DNA from: an uncultured Tenacibaculum sp.
GTDB lineage: Bacteria; Bacteroidota; Bacteroidia; Flavobacteriales; Flavobacteriaceae
NCBI GenBank assembly: GCA_947493285.1
Contig: CANLQH010000001.1
Span: 434,001 to 498,000, forward strand
Reading direction: 5' to 3'
DNA: 64,000 nt
Position numbers and translations under genes: made by a program. Positions 1 through 10,359 of the stretch are shown here, one piece after another. Position 1 is the stretch's first letter. Each line of letters opens with the position of its first letter. Below the pieces are notes generated by a model, which made no database searches, was not told the origin of the DNA, and was given only the letters and a program-made list of their open reading frames with translations.

Positions 1-220
1 TTTAGTTTTATAATTAGTAGTTATAAGTAATTATTGATACGTTTAGCTTTAATTAGTTCGTTTAAAAGCAAAAAGAAGCATTAATTATACAGATAGAATG
101 TTTGTAGAACAATGTTTCGAAATGAAATAGGAAAGTAGTTTTATCTACGGATGAAAACATAAAACATCGTTTTTATTTGATTGTGTAGCAATACAACTCA
201 GTGCGAATACTATTTCAAAG
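1..220. other. AT-rich stretch with no recognised gene
   Basis: All three plus-strand frames close quickly with stop codons, and nothing in either strand reads as a known protein or structural RNA. Because a strong hairpin with a T-tract follows at 221-265, this is probably the 3' untranslated part of a transcript that starts before the window, or a small RNA; the sequence does not decide between these. Confidence 0.4.
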
Positions 221-265
221 AAAGCCATATTATTACAAGAAATTGTTTGATATGGCTTTTGTTTT
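221..265 (+). terminator. Rho-independent terminator
   Basis: Arms AAAGCCATAT (221-230) and ATATGGCTTT (250-259) pair perfectly around a 19-nt loop and are followed by a T-rich tract. It ends whatever transcript enters the window from the left. Confidence 0.7.
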
Positions 266-303
266 TATCAACCTTTTTAGAGATTTAACTTATCCTTTTA
301 TCA

Positions 304-363
304 AATTCACAATGAAACAAGCTAATTAATAACAATTTAGCATCAAAAAATTCATTGTGAATT
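304..363. promoter_or_regulatory. Twin palindromic operator-like sites upstream of icd
   Basis: AATTCACAATGAA (304-316) is repeated as its exact reverse complement TTCATTGTGAATT (351-363). Each copy is itself a palindrome of the form TTCA-N3-TGAA (306-316 and 351-361). The second copy lies directly upstream of the icd -7 box (366-373), a position where a bound protein would block RNA polymerase. Regulator unknown. Confidence 0.5.
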
Positions 364-365
364 CT

Positions 366-373
366 TAAATTTG
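366..373 (+). promoter_or_regulatory. Bacteroidota -7 promoter box for icd
   Basis: TAAATTTG matches the TAnnTTTG consensus used by the Bacteroidota primary sigma factor. It predicts a start of transcription near 377 and a leader of about 70 nt before the icd ATG. No convincing -33 TTG is seen at the usual spacing. Confidence 0.55.
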
Positions 374-433
374 CAACACTTCAAAATAAAATTTAATGAT
401 TATTGTGTGCATTAATTAATAATGCCACCTTAA

Positions 434-2671
<2,238 letters not shown>

Positions 2672-2696
2672 TTTTAATTATAGTATAAAATTCAAA

Positions 2697-2725
2697 AGCA
2701 GGTGAGAAAACTCACCTGCTTTTTT
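2697..2725 (+). terminator. Rho-independent terminator of icd
   Basis: AGCAGGTGAG (2697-2706), a four-A loop and CTCACCTGCT (2711-2720), followed by TTTTTG. This is a perfect 10-bp stem 26 nt after the icd stop. Confidence 0.9.
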
Positions 2726-2877
2726 GTTGCTAATAATAAATAACCAAACAAATTAATAAACAATAGCAACAATAAGTTGTTCACTATAATTATAGCTATC
2801 AAGTTAATTTCTATAATAAATAAGACACTTTAAATTTAATATTGTCACTTTATTATTTTCAAAAGCTTAATAATTAG

Positions 2878-2885
2878 TAAATTTG
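2878..2885 (+). promoter_or_regulatory. -7 promoter box for murQ, leaderless arrangement
   Basis: TAAATTTG ends four nucleotides before the murQ ATG at 2890. If the box lies at its usual place, transcription would start at 2889-2890, leaving no room for a leader or a ribosome binding site. An upstream TAAATTTAA near 2831 lacks the final G and fits less well. Confidence 0.5.
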
Positions 2886-2889
2886 ATTT

Positions 2890-3705
2890 ATGAACTTTAC
2901 CAAAACAACCGAACAGGATTCGAACTATAATAATTTAGAACAAATGAGTGTTTCTGAATTATTAACCAATATTAATAATGAAGATAAAACTGTACCATTA
3001 GCTGTTGAAAAATCACTACCTCAAATAGAACGATTAACTGAACAAATCGTTTTAAAGTTACAAAAAAACGGAAGACTTTTTTATATTGGAGCTGGTACTA
3101 GCGGTAGATTAGGTATTGTAGATGCTAGTGAGTGCCCTCCTACTTTTGGTGTTCCTCATGAATTAGTTGTAGGACTTATTGCTGGAGGAGATATCGCCAT
3201 TAGAAAAGCTGTTGAATTTGCAGAAGATTCTCAAAATCAAGGTTGGACAGATTTACAAGAACATAACATTTCTACCAAAGATGTTGTTGTAGGTATTGCT
3301 GCTTCTGGCACAACTCCATATGTAATTTCAGCTCTAGAGAAATGTAATAAAAATGGAATTATTACAGGATGTATTACTTGCAACCAAGGAAGTCCGTTAG
3401 CACTAACAGCGCAGTTTCCTATTGAAGTTATTGTAGGGCCTGAGTTTGTAACCGGAAGTTCGAGAATGAAAGCAGGAACAGCTCAAAAGCTTGTTTTAAA
3501 TATGCTTTCAACGACAACGATGATTCAATTAGGAAAGGTAAAAGGAAATAAAATGGTTGATATGCAACTATCTAACAATAAATTGGTAGATAGAGGCGAA
3601 AAAATGTTAGTATCAGAATTAAATATCGACAAAAAAAAGGCTAGTGAATTACTAAAAAAGCATGGCAGTGTTCGCGCAGTTATTAAAAACTTTAAACATG
3701 AGTAA
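2890..3705 (+). CDS. murQ: N-acetylmuramic acid 6-phosphate etherase
   Basis: Cleaves the D-lactyl ether of MurNAc-6-phosphate, giving GlcNAc-6-phosphate and lactate, in peptidoglycan recycling; cytoplasmic. The 271-residue protein has the SIS sugar-phosphate fold with [18 protein letters not shown] (about 68-85, containing the catalytic-region glutamate), [11 protein letters not shown] (about 135) and [19 protein letters not shown] (about 182). The C-terminus has the small helical domain seen in the family, with no truncation. Its last bases overlap the next gene by 8 nt, so the two are likely co-translated. The TAnnTTTG box just before ATG suggests a leaderless message. Confidence 0.96.
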   Translation: MNFTKTTEQDSNYNNLEQMSVSELLTNINNEDKTVPLAVEKSLPQIERLTEQIVLKLQKNGRLFYIGAGTSGRLGIVDASECPPTFGVPHELVVGLIAGGDIAIRKAVEFAEDSQNQGWTDLQEHNISTKDVVVGIAASGTTPYVISALEKCNKNGIITGCITCNQGSPLALTAQFPIEVIVGPEFVTGSSRMKAGTAQKLVLNMLSTTTMIQLGKVKGNKMVDMQLSNNKLVDRGEKMLVSELNIDKKKASELLKKHGSVRAVIKNFKHE

Positions 3706-3937
3706 ACCAATCACATCAGATAGAGTAGTAAAACGATTTGTAATTTTATTAGGATTATTGATCCTCTCTCCTATTGTATTAAGTTTTGGATTTAAAGCGC
3801 TACGAGTTTTTACAGAGAGCTCAAAAAAATTCATTGCCTACTTTTTATTAAGCTTAGGTATTTTTTTAATTTTATTTACCGTTTATTTCGGATTTAAAAC
3901 TATCAAAACTTTTTTAGATAACTTATTTCAAAAATAA
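3698..3937 (+). CDS. Small two-helix membrane protein (DUF6095-like)
   Basis: A 79-residue protein starting [11 protein letters not shown], with two hydrophobic segments at about 12-30 and 43-63 separated by a short polar loop, so an inner-membrane hairpin. I chose the ATG at 3698, overlapping the murQ stop by 8 nt, over the upstream in-frame ATG at 3662, which would add twelve residues deep inside murQ. It resembles the DUF6095 family, found beside murQ in flavobacteria; no function is known. The position suggests a role at the envelope linked to cell-wall recycling, but that is only context. Confidence 0.75.
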   Translation: MSKPITSDRVVKRFVILLGLLILSPIVLSFGFKALRVFTESSKKFIAYFLLSLGIFLILFTVYFGFKTIKTFLDNLFQK

Positions 3938-3938
3938 A

Positions 3939-4991
3939 TTGAAGTCAAACAACGCCATAGAAAAACTTATAAATTGGGAACATTGGCCATCATACATGTT
4001 CTATCTTCCTAACATCCCTTTTGCTTTTTATCATGCGGTAAAAGCTAGAAGTTTAGTTTTTTATACCGCTGCAAATCCTAGTATCGAAAACTCAGGAATT
4101 GGAACAGAATCTAAATACAAAACACTACAATTATTTCCTGAAAAATATTTACCTAAAACAGTATTTCACAAAGCTAACTCAACCATTGAAGCCACTTTGT
4201 TAAATATTGAAAATAAAAAAATATCGTACCCTTTAATCGTAAAACCTGATATTGGTTTTCGTGGACTTTTGGTTAAAAAAATTGAAAATAAAAATGATTT
4301 AATCAATTATTTAAACAAATATCCAATCGATATTATTGTTCAAGAGTTTTTAACTGAAGAAAATGAGTGTGGTATTTTTTACCATCGTTTGCCAAATGAA
4401 AAAAAGGGTAAGATTACGTCAATCACGTTAAAAGAGTTTTTACACGTTATTGGTGATGGAAAATCTACTCTAGAACAATTAATCAACAATGATAAAAGAA
4501 TAAAAATCTACTTGGGTCTAGTTAAAGAAAACACCTCGATAGATTTACAAAAAACTATTAAAAAAGGAAAGAAATTTAAACTTTCTGCTATTGGAAATCA
4601 TTCAAAAGGAACGCGTTTTATTAACGGAAATCATCTAATATCTAAAGAATTAGAAAACGCTATAGACAGTCTAAACAATCAAGTAAACGATTGGTATTAT
4701 GGTAGATTAGACATTAAATACGACTCTTTTGATGATATTTTAAATGGTAATTTTAAAATCCTTGAATTAAACGGAATTCTTGCAGAGCCAACCCATATTT
4801 ACGATACAGAATGCACTAATTATTTTAAAGCTTTAAAAGAAATTAGAAATCATTGGAAACAATTAACTAAAATTGCAAGGTTTAATCACGATGAAAAACA
4901 AGTACCCTACAGAACTACTTTCGGCTTACTAAAAGATGTTAACAATCTAAGAAATTATACTAAATACATTTCTAAATTAACAAGTGACTAA
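3939..4991 (+). CDS. ATP-grasp family protein (D-Ala-D-Ala ligase-like)
   Basis: A 350-residue protein with an ATP-grasp core: LIVKPDIGFRG at about 98-108 (the Lys-containing nucleotide loop) and FKILELNGILAEPTHIYD at about 272-289 (the acidic metal-binding strand). The N-terminal part, WPSYMFYLPNIPFAFY, is typical of an uncharacterised flavobacterial family often named D-alanine-D-alanine ligase-like. The start is TTG at 3939, one base after the preceding stop; no ATG fits, and the residues after TTG match the family N-terminus as I remember it. Substrate unknown. It is the third gene of the murQ transcript, so a peptidoglycan precursor or fragment is a reasonable guess. Confidence 0.75.
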   Translation: MKSNNAIEKLINWEHWPSYMFYLPNIPFAFYHAVKARSLVFYTAANPSIENSGIGTESKYKTLQLFPEKYLPKTVFHKANSTIEATLLNIENKKISYPLIVKPDIGFRGLLVKKIENKNDLINYLNKYPIDIIVQEFLTEENECGIFYHRLPNEKKGKITSITLKEFLHVIGDGKSTLEQLINNDKRIKIYLGLVKENTSIDLQKTIKKGKKFKLSAIGNHSKGTRFINGNHLISKELENAIDSLNNQVNDWYYGRLDIKYDSFDDILNGNFKILELNGILAEPTHIYDTECTNYFKALKEIRNHWKQLTKIARFNHDEKQVPYRTTFGLLKDVNNLRNYTKYISKLTSD

Positions 4992-5055
4992 TTTACTCGA
5001 TTTATAAATAACATTAAGTTAAACTAAAACATAGGATAATCACCCTATTATAATT

Positions 5056-5063
5056 TACTTTTG
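5056..5063 (+). promoter_or_regulatory. -7 promoter box for the secreted-protein cluster
   Basis: TACTTTTG fits TAnnTTTG and lies 50 nt before the ATG of the first cluster gene (5114). No -33 TTG is seen at the expected distance. The next four genes follow closely on the same strand with no terminator between them. Confidence 0.5.
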
Positions 5064-5113
5064 CTGAATACAATAAAAAATACTATTATTGTAATGTTAA
5101 CCCCCAAACATGT

Positions 5114-6055
5114 ATGAAGACTAACCTCTCGTTTTTACTTCTTATTTTACTTAACATTTCTCTTTACGCTCAGGTAAAGATTGGGGATAATCCTGCTGTA
5201 ATACATCCAAATTCAATTTTAGAACTCGAAAGCATCGATAAAGCTTTAGTGATTAGTCGTATGACAAATACGCAAATGAATTCGGTAACACCTTTACGTG
5301 GTGCCTTAGTTTTCAACACTGATCAAAACTGTGTTTTTATGTATGATGGAGCTGCATGGAGAAGTTTATGTAATACAGGAGCAGGGATAAATGTAACCAC
5401 AGCTGCAACAGCACCAACTAGCAATAATTTAGGAGATTTTTGGATTAACGACTCTCTAAACAATGCTACAAGCATTTGGGATGGTCTTAATTGGATATCA
5501 ATAGATAATAACCCTAGAAGAGGAAACGGAGCTCCGAATGCTACTTTAGCTCCAAACCCAACAGCGGGAGACGTATATGTAGATAGTACTAATGGAAATA
5601 TTTACGCTTACGACGGTACAACTTGGATAAATTCCAATACTACTGTTAATGCAAATAATGGATTATTAATTGATGCAACTAACACCATTCAACTTGGTGG
5701 AGTATTAATTAATCCTACCACCATACAAACTGACGTAACCAACACGTTAGCTATAACTGGCTTAGAGGATGGAGACACTACTCAAGATGACATTGTAACT
5801 GTTAACAGAACTACTGGACAATTAAGAAAAGTAAGCGCTGCAAATTTATTAACTGAAGAAGTTACCGAATTGGTAGCCATTGATGGTCAGTTAATTTTTA
5901 ACAATGGCTTCACTTTACAATCTACTGATAAAGTAAATGTATATAGAAACGGAGTACGCATAGATTTTACTATAGTAAACAACACTACTATAGAAATAGA
6001 ACCTGAAGCAATTTGCTATGCAGGTGACCAAATAAGAATAGTTCAATTTTATTAA
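5114..6055 (+). CDS. Secreted protein with phage-fibre-like modules
   Basis: A 313-residue protein with a Sec signal peptide ending near LNISLYAQ (about 20). Three related modules follow: GALVFNTDQNCVFMYDGAAW (about 63-82), GDFWINDSLNNATSIWDGLNW (about 112-132) and GDVYVDSTNGNIYAYDGTTW (about 152-171). This GD-(V/I)YxxxxxGxxYxYDGxxW pattern is common in phage tail-fibre and collar proteins. The C-terminus, VNVYRNGVRIDFTIVNN to AGDQIRIVQFY, resembles the xVYxNGVRL...GDxIxV module also seen in tail fibres. No catalytic motif, lipobox or T9SS sorting domain is visible. First gene of a five-gene cluster. A surface or extracellular structural role is inference. Confidence 0.7.
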   Translation: MKTNLSFLLLILLNISLYAQVKIGDNPAVIHPNSILELESIDKALVISRMTNTQMNSVTPLRGALVFNTDQNCVFMYDGAAWRSLCNTGAGINVTTAATAPTSNNLGDFWINDSLNNATSIWDGLNWISIDNNPRRGNGAPNATLAPNPTAGDVYVDSTNGNIYAYDGTTWINSNTTVNANNGLLIDATNTIQLGGVLINPTTIQTDVTNTLAITGLEDGDTTQDDIVTVNRTTGQLRKVSAANLLTEEVTELVAIDGQLIFNNGFTLQSTDKVNVYRNGVRIDFTIVNNTTIEIEPEAICYAGDQIRIVQFY

Positions 6056-6098
6056 TATTAAAAACCCCTAATTATAAACCGAAAACAATTATTTAATT

Positions 6099-6854
6099 AT
6101 GAAAACAATTACAAACAAATTTAAAATCGCACTAGTCGCCGTTGGTTTACTTGCCATTGGTACTGCAAATGCGCAAACTACAGATCCTAGTGATAATGTT
6201 GCTCAAAGTGATTCTGAAGGACCTTCTATCAGATTAATAGATAATAAAGGTACCATTAAGTACTTACAATCAAACAATGGTATTACAACTATTACATCAA
6301 CAGAAGCTGGAAATAGAACAACAACTACTTGGCAATTAGGTGGTACATTAACAAGTAATACATATATTACTGCTAGTGGTACAGCTGAATTTGCTTTAGA
6401 CGGCTTAGAATTATTAGATGGTACTGCTACTGCATCAACAAATGCTGTAGATAGAGAATCAGCTGAAGGAGGAGGAGCAACTGGGACCGGTTTTACAATA
6501 TTACTAAGAGATGAAGCTACTGGTGCAATTAAGAAAATTAGTGCTTCAGATTTATTAGAAGTTCAGTCAAGCAGACATGAATTCACAGGTATTGAAACTG
6601 GAGTTCCTGGAGCGACTGAAATTATTATCGCAACAGCTAAAGACCTAACTGGTTCTCCTACTGGGTTACTAGCAAAAAATGTAAGTGTATATAGAAATGG
6701 AGCTAAATTATTAGCGGGTACTGATTACACCTTAGCTGATAATGGTGGTGGAACATTAACTCAATTAACCTTAGTTGATCAGAGTGGAGCTACCTCTCCT
6801 GCAGATTGGACACTTTACGCAGGTGATATTATTGAAGTACACTGGGTTAAATAA
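6099..6854 (+). CDS. Secreted protein with the YRNG...GD C-terminal module
   Basis: A 251-residue protein with a signal peptide ending at GTANAQ (about 26). It carries the motif IRLIDNKGTIKYLQSNN near residue 45, shared with the next gene. Its C-terminus has VSVYRNGAKLLAGTDYTLADN to YAGDIIEVHWVK, clearly related to the C-terminus of the preceding protein and to tail-fibre YxNGxxL...GDxIxV modules. The middle is Thr/Ala/Gly-rich and low in complexity. Spacing is 43 nt from the upstream gene and 19 nt to the next one. No enzyme motif is seen; function unknown. Confidence 0.7.
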   Translation: MKTITNKFKIALVAVGLLAIGTANAQTTDPSDNVAQSDSEGPSIRLIDNKGTIKYLQSNNGITTITSTEAGNRTTTTWQLGGTLTSNTYITASGTAEFALDGLELLDGTATASTNAVDRESAEGGGATGTGFTILLRDEATGAIKKISASDLLEVQSSRHEFTGIETGVPGATEIIIATAKDLTGSPTGLLAKNVSVYRNGAKLLAGTDYTLADNGGGTLTQLTLVDQSGATSPADWTLYAGDIIEVHWVK

Positions 6855-6873
6855 AACAATAATAATTTTATAA

Positions 6874-7506
6874 GTGTATAAACACAATAAACATATAAAG
6901 TTATTAATACTAACTTCTGCATTGGTACTGTTTAATATAGGTACCAATGCACAAGAAGTTAGGATTATTGATAATAAAGGAACTATACAAACTGTAAATA
7001 GTAATACAGTTAGTACATCAACAAACTCTTCTGAAAGTACGCCTGCTACTTTCACCTTTCCCGTAGGCTACACACCTATAGAAAACGATACTTTTATTTA
7101 CAAACCAACTACCGGTGAAAAAGTATTTTATATACATGATGGTACAGAATGGAATATGATTGCACCTACAAAAGCCGCTAGGGTATTTTATCCTCCATCT
7201 ATAGCTATCGATGCTAGCACTGCTGGTGCTGGTTCTATAAACTTATACAGTGATTACTTTAGTCAATATAACGGACCAATTGTAAGATCTGATGTTGGAG
7301 GCGCAAATGAAGCTCCTGCCTCAATACCTACATACGCAGCAAATGAACTTTATTACTATGTAACATATGCAGACCCAACTGTTTTTGGAGACGGAACAAA
7401 TGTTACGGGTATGAGCATCTCAGACACTGGTGTTTTAAATTATACTGTTGTAACACCGCCAACAGACGACAATACAATTATAAATGTAGTATTTGTTGTA
7501 AAATAA
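6874..7506 (+). CDS. Secreted protein of an uncharacterised Bacteroidota family
   Basis: A 210-residue protein starting with GTG, followed by a lysine-containing signal peptide that ends near NIGTNAQ (about 27). Residues after the cleavage site, VRIIDNKGTIQTVNSN, match the corresponding part of the preceding protein, so the two share an N-terminal module. Then comes a YDG-W-like element (VFYIHDGTEWNM) and a C-terminal domain from FYPPSIAIDASTAGAG to TIINVVFVVK. That domain recurs in many flavobacterial secreted proteins I have seen named hypothetical. Function unknown; probably assembled or displayed together with its neighbours. Confidence 0.7.
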   Translation: MYKHNKHIKLLILTSALVLFNIGTNAQEVRIIDNKGTIQTVNSNTVSTSTNSSESTPATFTFPVGYTPIENDTFIYKPTTGEKVFYIHDGTEWNMIAPTKAARVFYPPSIAIDASTAGAGSINLYSDYFSQYNGPIVRSDVGGANEAPASIPTYAANELYYYVTYADPTVFGDGTNVTGMSISDTGVLNYTVVTPPTDDNTIINVVFVVK

Positions 7507-7523
7507 TACTTAAAAGAAAGCTT

Positions 7524-8435
7524 ATGAAGTTTTTAAAAACATATATTTTTTTCTTTTTAGTACTATTAATTACTAATACATTTTCTCAATCTTTAAATGA
7601 TTTCAGAACCATAGCTTCTGGAAATTGGACAACCGTAGGAATATGGGAAAGATATAATGGTACAAATTGGGTAGCTGCAACATATTATCCTGGTAACGGA
7701 ACTACAAATGACGTAACTATATCAAACGGTGCTACAGTAACCATAAATAGTGCTATAACTGGTAGCATTAACTCTGTAACTATTGGTGACCAAACGGGAA
7801 CACCTGTAGTTGAAACATTATCAATAACAGGAACTTCAAGTATTAATACATTAGAGTTTAACATCGCTTATGATGGTTTATTAAGATGGGATGCTAATGT
7901 ATCTTTATCACTAACAGCAAATGCATCTTTTTTTATTGAAAATCCAAACCCTGATGGTTTAACTTTAGGTGTAGGTCATGGTATATATATAAACCCAACA
8001 GGTTGTAATGTCAATAAAATTTTATACATAGGTACAACAAGGTACACAAACTGTAATGGAGGTGGACCTAATCCTAAACCACTAACCTTTACAGATGCAA
8101 ATAATAACGGTGGTAACTTAGGTGTTGCTCCTAGTTCAAACTCTCCTGTCTGTTCTGGTCTAACAGTTAATTTATTAGCTAATCCTTCAGGTACAGATGC
8201 TCCTACAGCTACTTATAGCTGGACAGTTACATCATCCCCAGTTGCTTATACATTTTCTTCGACAAATGAAAACCCAACTGACACACCAACCATAGTTGGA
8301 ACTTATGTATATGAAGTAACAGCAACGAATGCTGCTGGTACTATTTCTAACACTAATGATGTTTCTGTTGAAATTACTTCTTGTAATAAAAAAGTAATCA
8401 CCAACCGCCGTATAACTTATAGAGTTAAAAAATGA
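7524..8435 (+). CDS. Secreted protein with beta-rich and PKD/Ig-like regions
   Basis: A 303-residue protein with a signal peptide ending at TNTFSQ (about 22). Residues 25-110 contain ASGNWTTVGIWERYNGTNW and DVTISNGATVTINSAITG, the pattern of beta-helix or G8-like regions common in T9SS cargo. Residues about 200-285 look like an Ig/PKD-type domain (ATYSWTVTSSP, TYVYEVTATNAAGT). The protein ends in a basic tail, ITNRRITYRVKK, without a recognisable sorting domain. Its stop overlaps the next start by 4 nt (ATGA), suggesting coupled translation with the T9SS-sorted protein. Function unknown. Confidence 0.7.
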   Translation: MKFLKTYIFFFLVLLITNTFSQSLNDFRTIASGNWTTVGIWERYNGTNWVAATYYPGNGTTNDVTISNGATVTINSAITGSINSVTIGDQTGTPVVETLSITGTSSINTLEFNIAYDGLLRWDANVSLSLTANASFFIENPNPDGLTLGVGHGIYINPTGCNVNKILYIGTTRYTNCNGGGPNPKPLTFTDANNNGGNLGVAPSSNSPVCSGLTVNLLANPSGTDAPTATYSWTVTSSPVAYTFSSTNENPTDTPTIVGTYVYEVTATNAAGTISNTNDVSVEITSCNKKVITNRRITYRVKK

Positions 8436-9619
8436 TGCTATTAAAACGACACATATCATTTTTACTTTTCATTAGTATAACGCTTGCTAGTGTGTCGCAA
8501 AGCGCATTTTATAATTCTGGTGTGGTACAATTACACGATGGGGCCAAAGTTGGTTTTCATACCGATGTAATTAACGATGGTGTTTTAGATAATTATATTG
8601 GTTTTGCTGGTTTTTATGCAGATACCGAATTAAGAACAATTTCAGGAAATAACAGAATTACTTTTTTTAATGTTGAAATTGATGCTTTAAATAATTTAGA
8701 ATTACAAAATTCATTAGGAGTCCGTAATCAACTCGATTTTATTAATGGTTTAGTAATTACACCTAGAGATAATCCAGATATCTCTCTTGATTTTATAGAA
8801 TACGACATGTATGCAGGTGAAGACAACCTAAGACATACAAACGGATATACATCAACAAAAGAAGGTAGTAGAAACGATCATTTCTCTTTTCCTATTGGTG
8901 ACGGATCACAAATCCGACCGATGATTATCCCAAATCATAAAAAATATTATTTATTTAAAGGAGCTTACTTTTTTGAAGACCCTAACTTTCCAACTACTTT
9001 TTCTTCTGACTTTTTAACCGATCAAAAACAAATTCTGTTAGAAAACATTAGTAATGTAGAATTTTGGGATTTAAATGGAAAAAACGAAACGAGAGTTACC
9101 TTAACTTGGAATACTCGTAGTAATATTTCAGCTATTTCTAACGATATTAACTTACTTACAGTTGTTGGTTGGAGTATTTCTGAAAACAGATGGGTAAATT
9201 TAAGTAGTACAAATGTTACTGGAGATTTAGACTCAGGAGAAATTACATCCGAAACTTTTGTGCCAGATGAATATGAGGCAATTACTATAGGCTCAATTGT
9301 AAATGATGAAATTCCTGATGATAATAATAGTGATAACATCATTATTTCTCCTAACGGAGATAATTTAAACGATTTCTTACAGTTTGATGAAATTAGTGAA
9401 TATACTAACAACAAATTAACCATCTATAATCGCTGGGGAAACATAGTGTATCAAACAGAAAATTATTTTAATAATTGGGATGGTACTTCAAATGGTAGAG
9501 CAACTATAAACAAAGAAGATAAGCTACCTGAAGCTACTTACTTTTATTATTTAGAGTCTGGTAACGACCCGAATAATTTAGTTAAACTACAAAAAGGTTG
9601 GGTGTATATTCATAGATAG
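8432..9619 (+). CDS. T9SS type B sorting domain-containing surface protein
   Basis: A 395-residue protein with a signal peptide (to about SVSQS, 24) and a C-terminal domain beginning ISPNGDNLNDFLQFD (about 305), then LTIYNRWGNIVYQTENYFNNWDG and a final LQKGWVYIHR. This is the gliding-motility-associated, type B sorting domain exported by the type IX secretion system; such proteins are displayed on the surface or secreted. The central part (LHDGAKVGFHTDVINDG, FPIGDGSQIRPM) is a beta-rich region without enzyme motifs. As the only member of the cluster with a T9SS signal, it may anchor or cap the other four products. It ends four bases before the convergent DinB-like gene. Confidence 0.85.
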   Translation: MMLLKRHISFLLFISITLASVSQSAFYNSGVVQLHDGAKVGFHTDVINDGVLDNYIGFAGFYADTELRTISGNNRITFFNVEIDALNNLELQNSLGVRNQLDFINGLVITPRDNPDISLDFIEYDMYAGEDNLRHTNGYTSTKEGSRNDHFSFPIGDGSQIRPMIIPNHKKYYLFKGAYFFEDPNFPTTFSSDFLTDQKQILLENISNVEFWDLNGKNETRVTLTWNTRSNISAISNDINLLTVVGWSISENRWVNLSSTNVTGDLDSGEITSETFVPDEYEAITIGSIVNDEIPDDNNSDNIIISPNGDNLNDFLQFDEISEYTNNKLTIYNRWGNIVYQTENYFNNWDGTSNGRATINKEDKLPEATYFYYLESGNDPNNLVKLQKGWVYIHR

Positions 9620-9623
9620 CTAC

Positions 9624-10118
9624 CTACCCTACTAAGACTTTCTTTGGTGTAGTTGGGTTATAGCCAAAATCGGCATCAGGCAATTCAATTCCTAATTGAT
9701 TTATAATAAAACCAATACTTGCAAAATGGTGAATTGCATGACTGTGAGCTTGTATTAGTGCACTACCAACTGTATAATTAGCGGTTAACTTACCCAAACC
9801 TAAATCGTCAGTTACAGGAATAACTCTATCAAAATCTTCAGTATTTAAACAGTGTAGTTGAGAAATTACATCATTAAAATATAAAATACCAAATTCAGTT
9901 TTTTCTTCAGCTAGTTGATTACGTTCTCTATCAGAAAAATCTACACAACTTTTTTCTAAACCTTTAAATATACAGGTAAAAACATCTAGAATATGACGCA
10001 TATTAGCTCCTATGCTTGAATAATATGGAGGCACAGTTTTATTACTATACTGTTCATCTGTTATTGAACTAAGGAGTTTTATCCCTCTCTCAAGGTTTTT
10101 TTCAATGGCATCAATCAT
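9624..10118 (-). CDS. DinB-like four-helix protein
   Basis: A 164-residue soluble protein of the DinB/YfiT-like superfamily. The likely metal-binding histidines are in GANMRHILDVF (about 38-48) and HSHAIHHFASIGFI (about 125-138). Members act as putative thiol-dependent transferases or have no known function; a DNA-damage role is only known for the original Bacillus gene. It converges on the secreted cluster with a 4-nt gap and stands alone. No promoter of the TAnnTTTG type is obvious upstream. Start ATG at 10118 is the first in frame. Confidence 0.75.
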   Translation of the reverse strand: MIDAIEKNLERGIKLLSSITDEQYSNKTVPPYYSSIGANMRHILDVFTCIFKGLEKSCVDFSDRERNQLAEEKTEFGILYFNDVISQLHCLNTEDFDRVIPVTDDLGLGKLTANYTVGSALIQAHSHAIHHFASIGFIINQLGIELPDADFGYNPTTPKKVLVG

Positions 10119-10277
10119 AAGTAACTGTAAAATCTTTCAAGTATGTCGTATAAATATAGAGTTTTTTACACATAGTACTAAGCTTTTAAATAAACATTTT
10201 TCAATGCGTTAAAAATCAGAATCTTACATACAATGAATTAATATTAAAACCCTATAAAATCTCTCATGAATATTTTT

Positions 10278-10293
10278 CTGGCACGCTCTTTGA
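10278..10293 (+). promoter_or_regulatory. Sigma-54-type promoter
   Basis: CTGGCACGCTCTTTGA carries the -24 GG (10280-10281) and -12 GA (10292-10293) separated by exactly 10 nt, close to the sigma-54 consensus TGGCACG-N4-TTGC. Transcription would begin near 10305, giving a leader of about 55 nt before the ATG at 10360. No TAnnTTTG box competes in this gap. Confidence 0.65.
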
Positions 10294-10359
10294 AAATTAA
10301 ACATCAAATGCGGAAGCCGAAAAGCATATAGAGTAAGCATAACCCTAAAATTAGCAATT

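Noticed and set aside
5114..7506. Prophage remnant, because of tail-fibre-like modules
   Set aside because: No terminase, portal, capsid, integrase or lysis genes nearby, and each protein has a Sec signal peptide.
9022..9423. 133-codon ORF antisense to the T9SS protein
   Set aside because: Opposite strand of a well-supported gene, with no protein-like features of its own.
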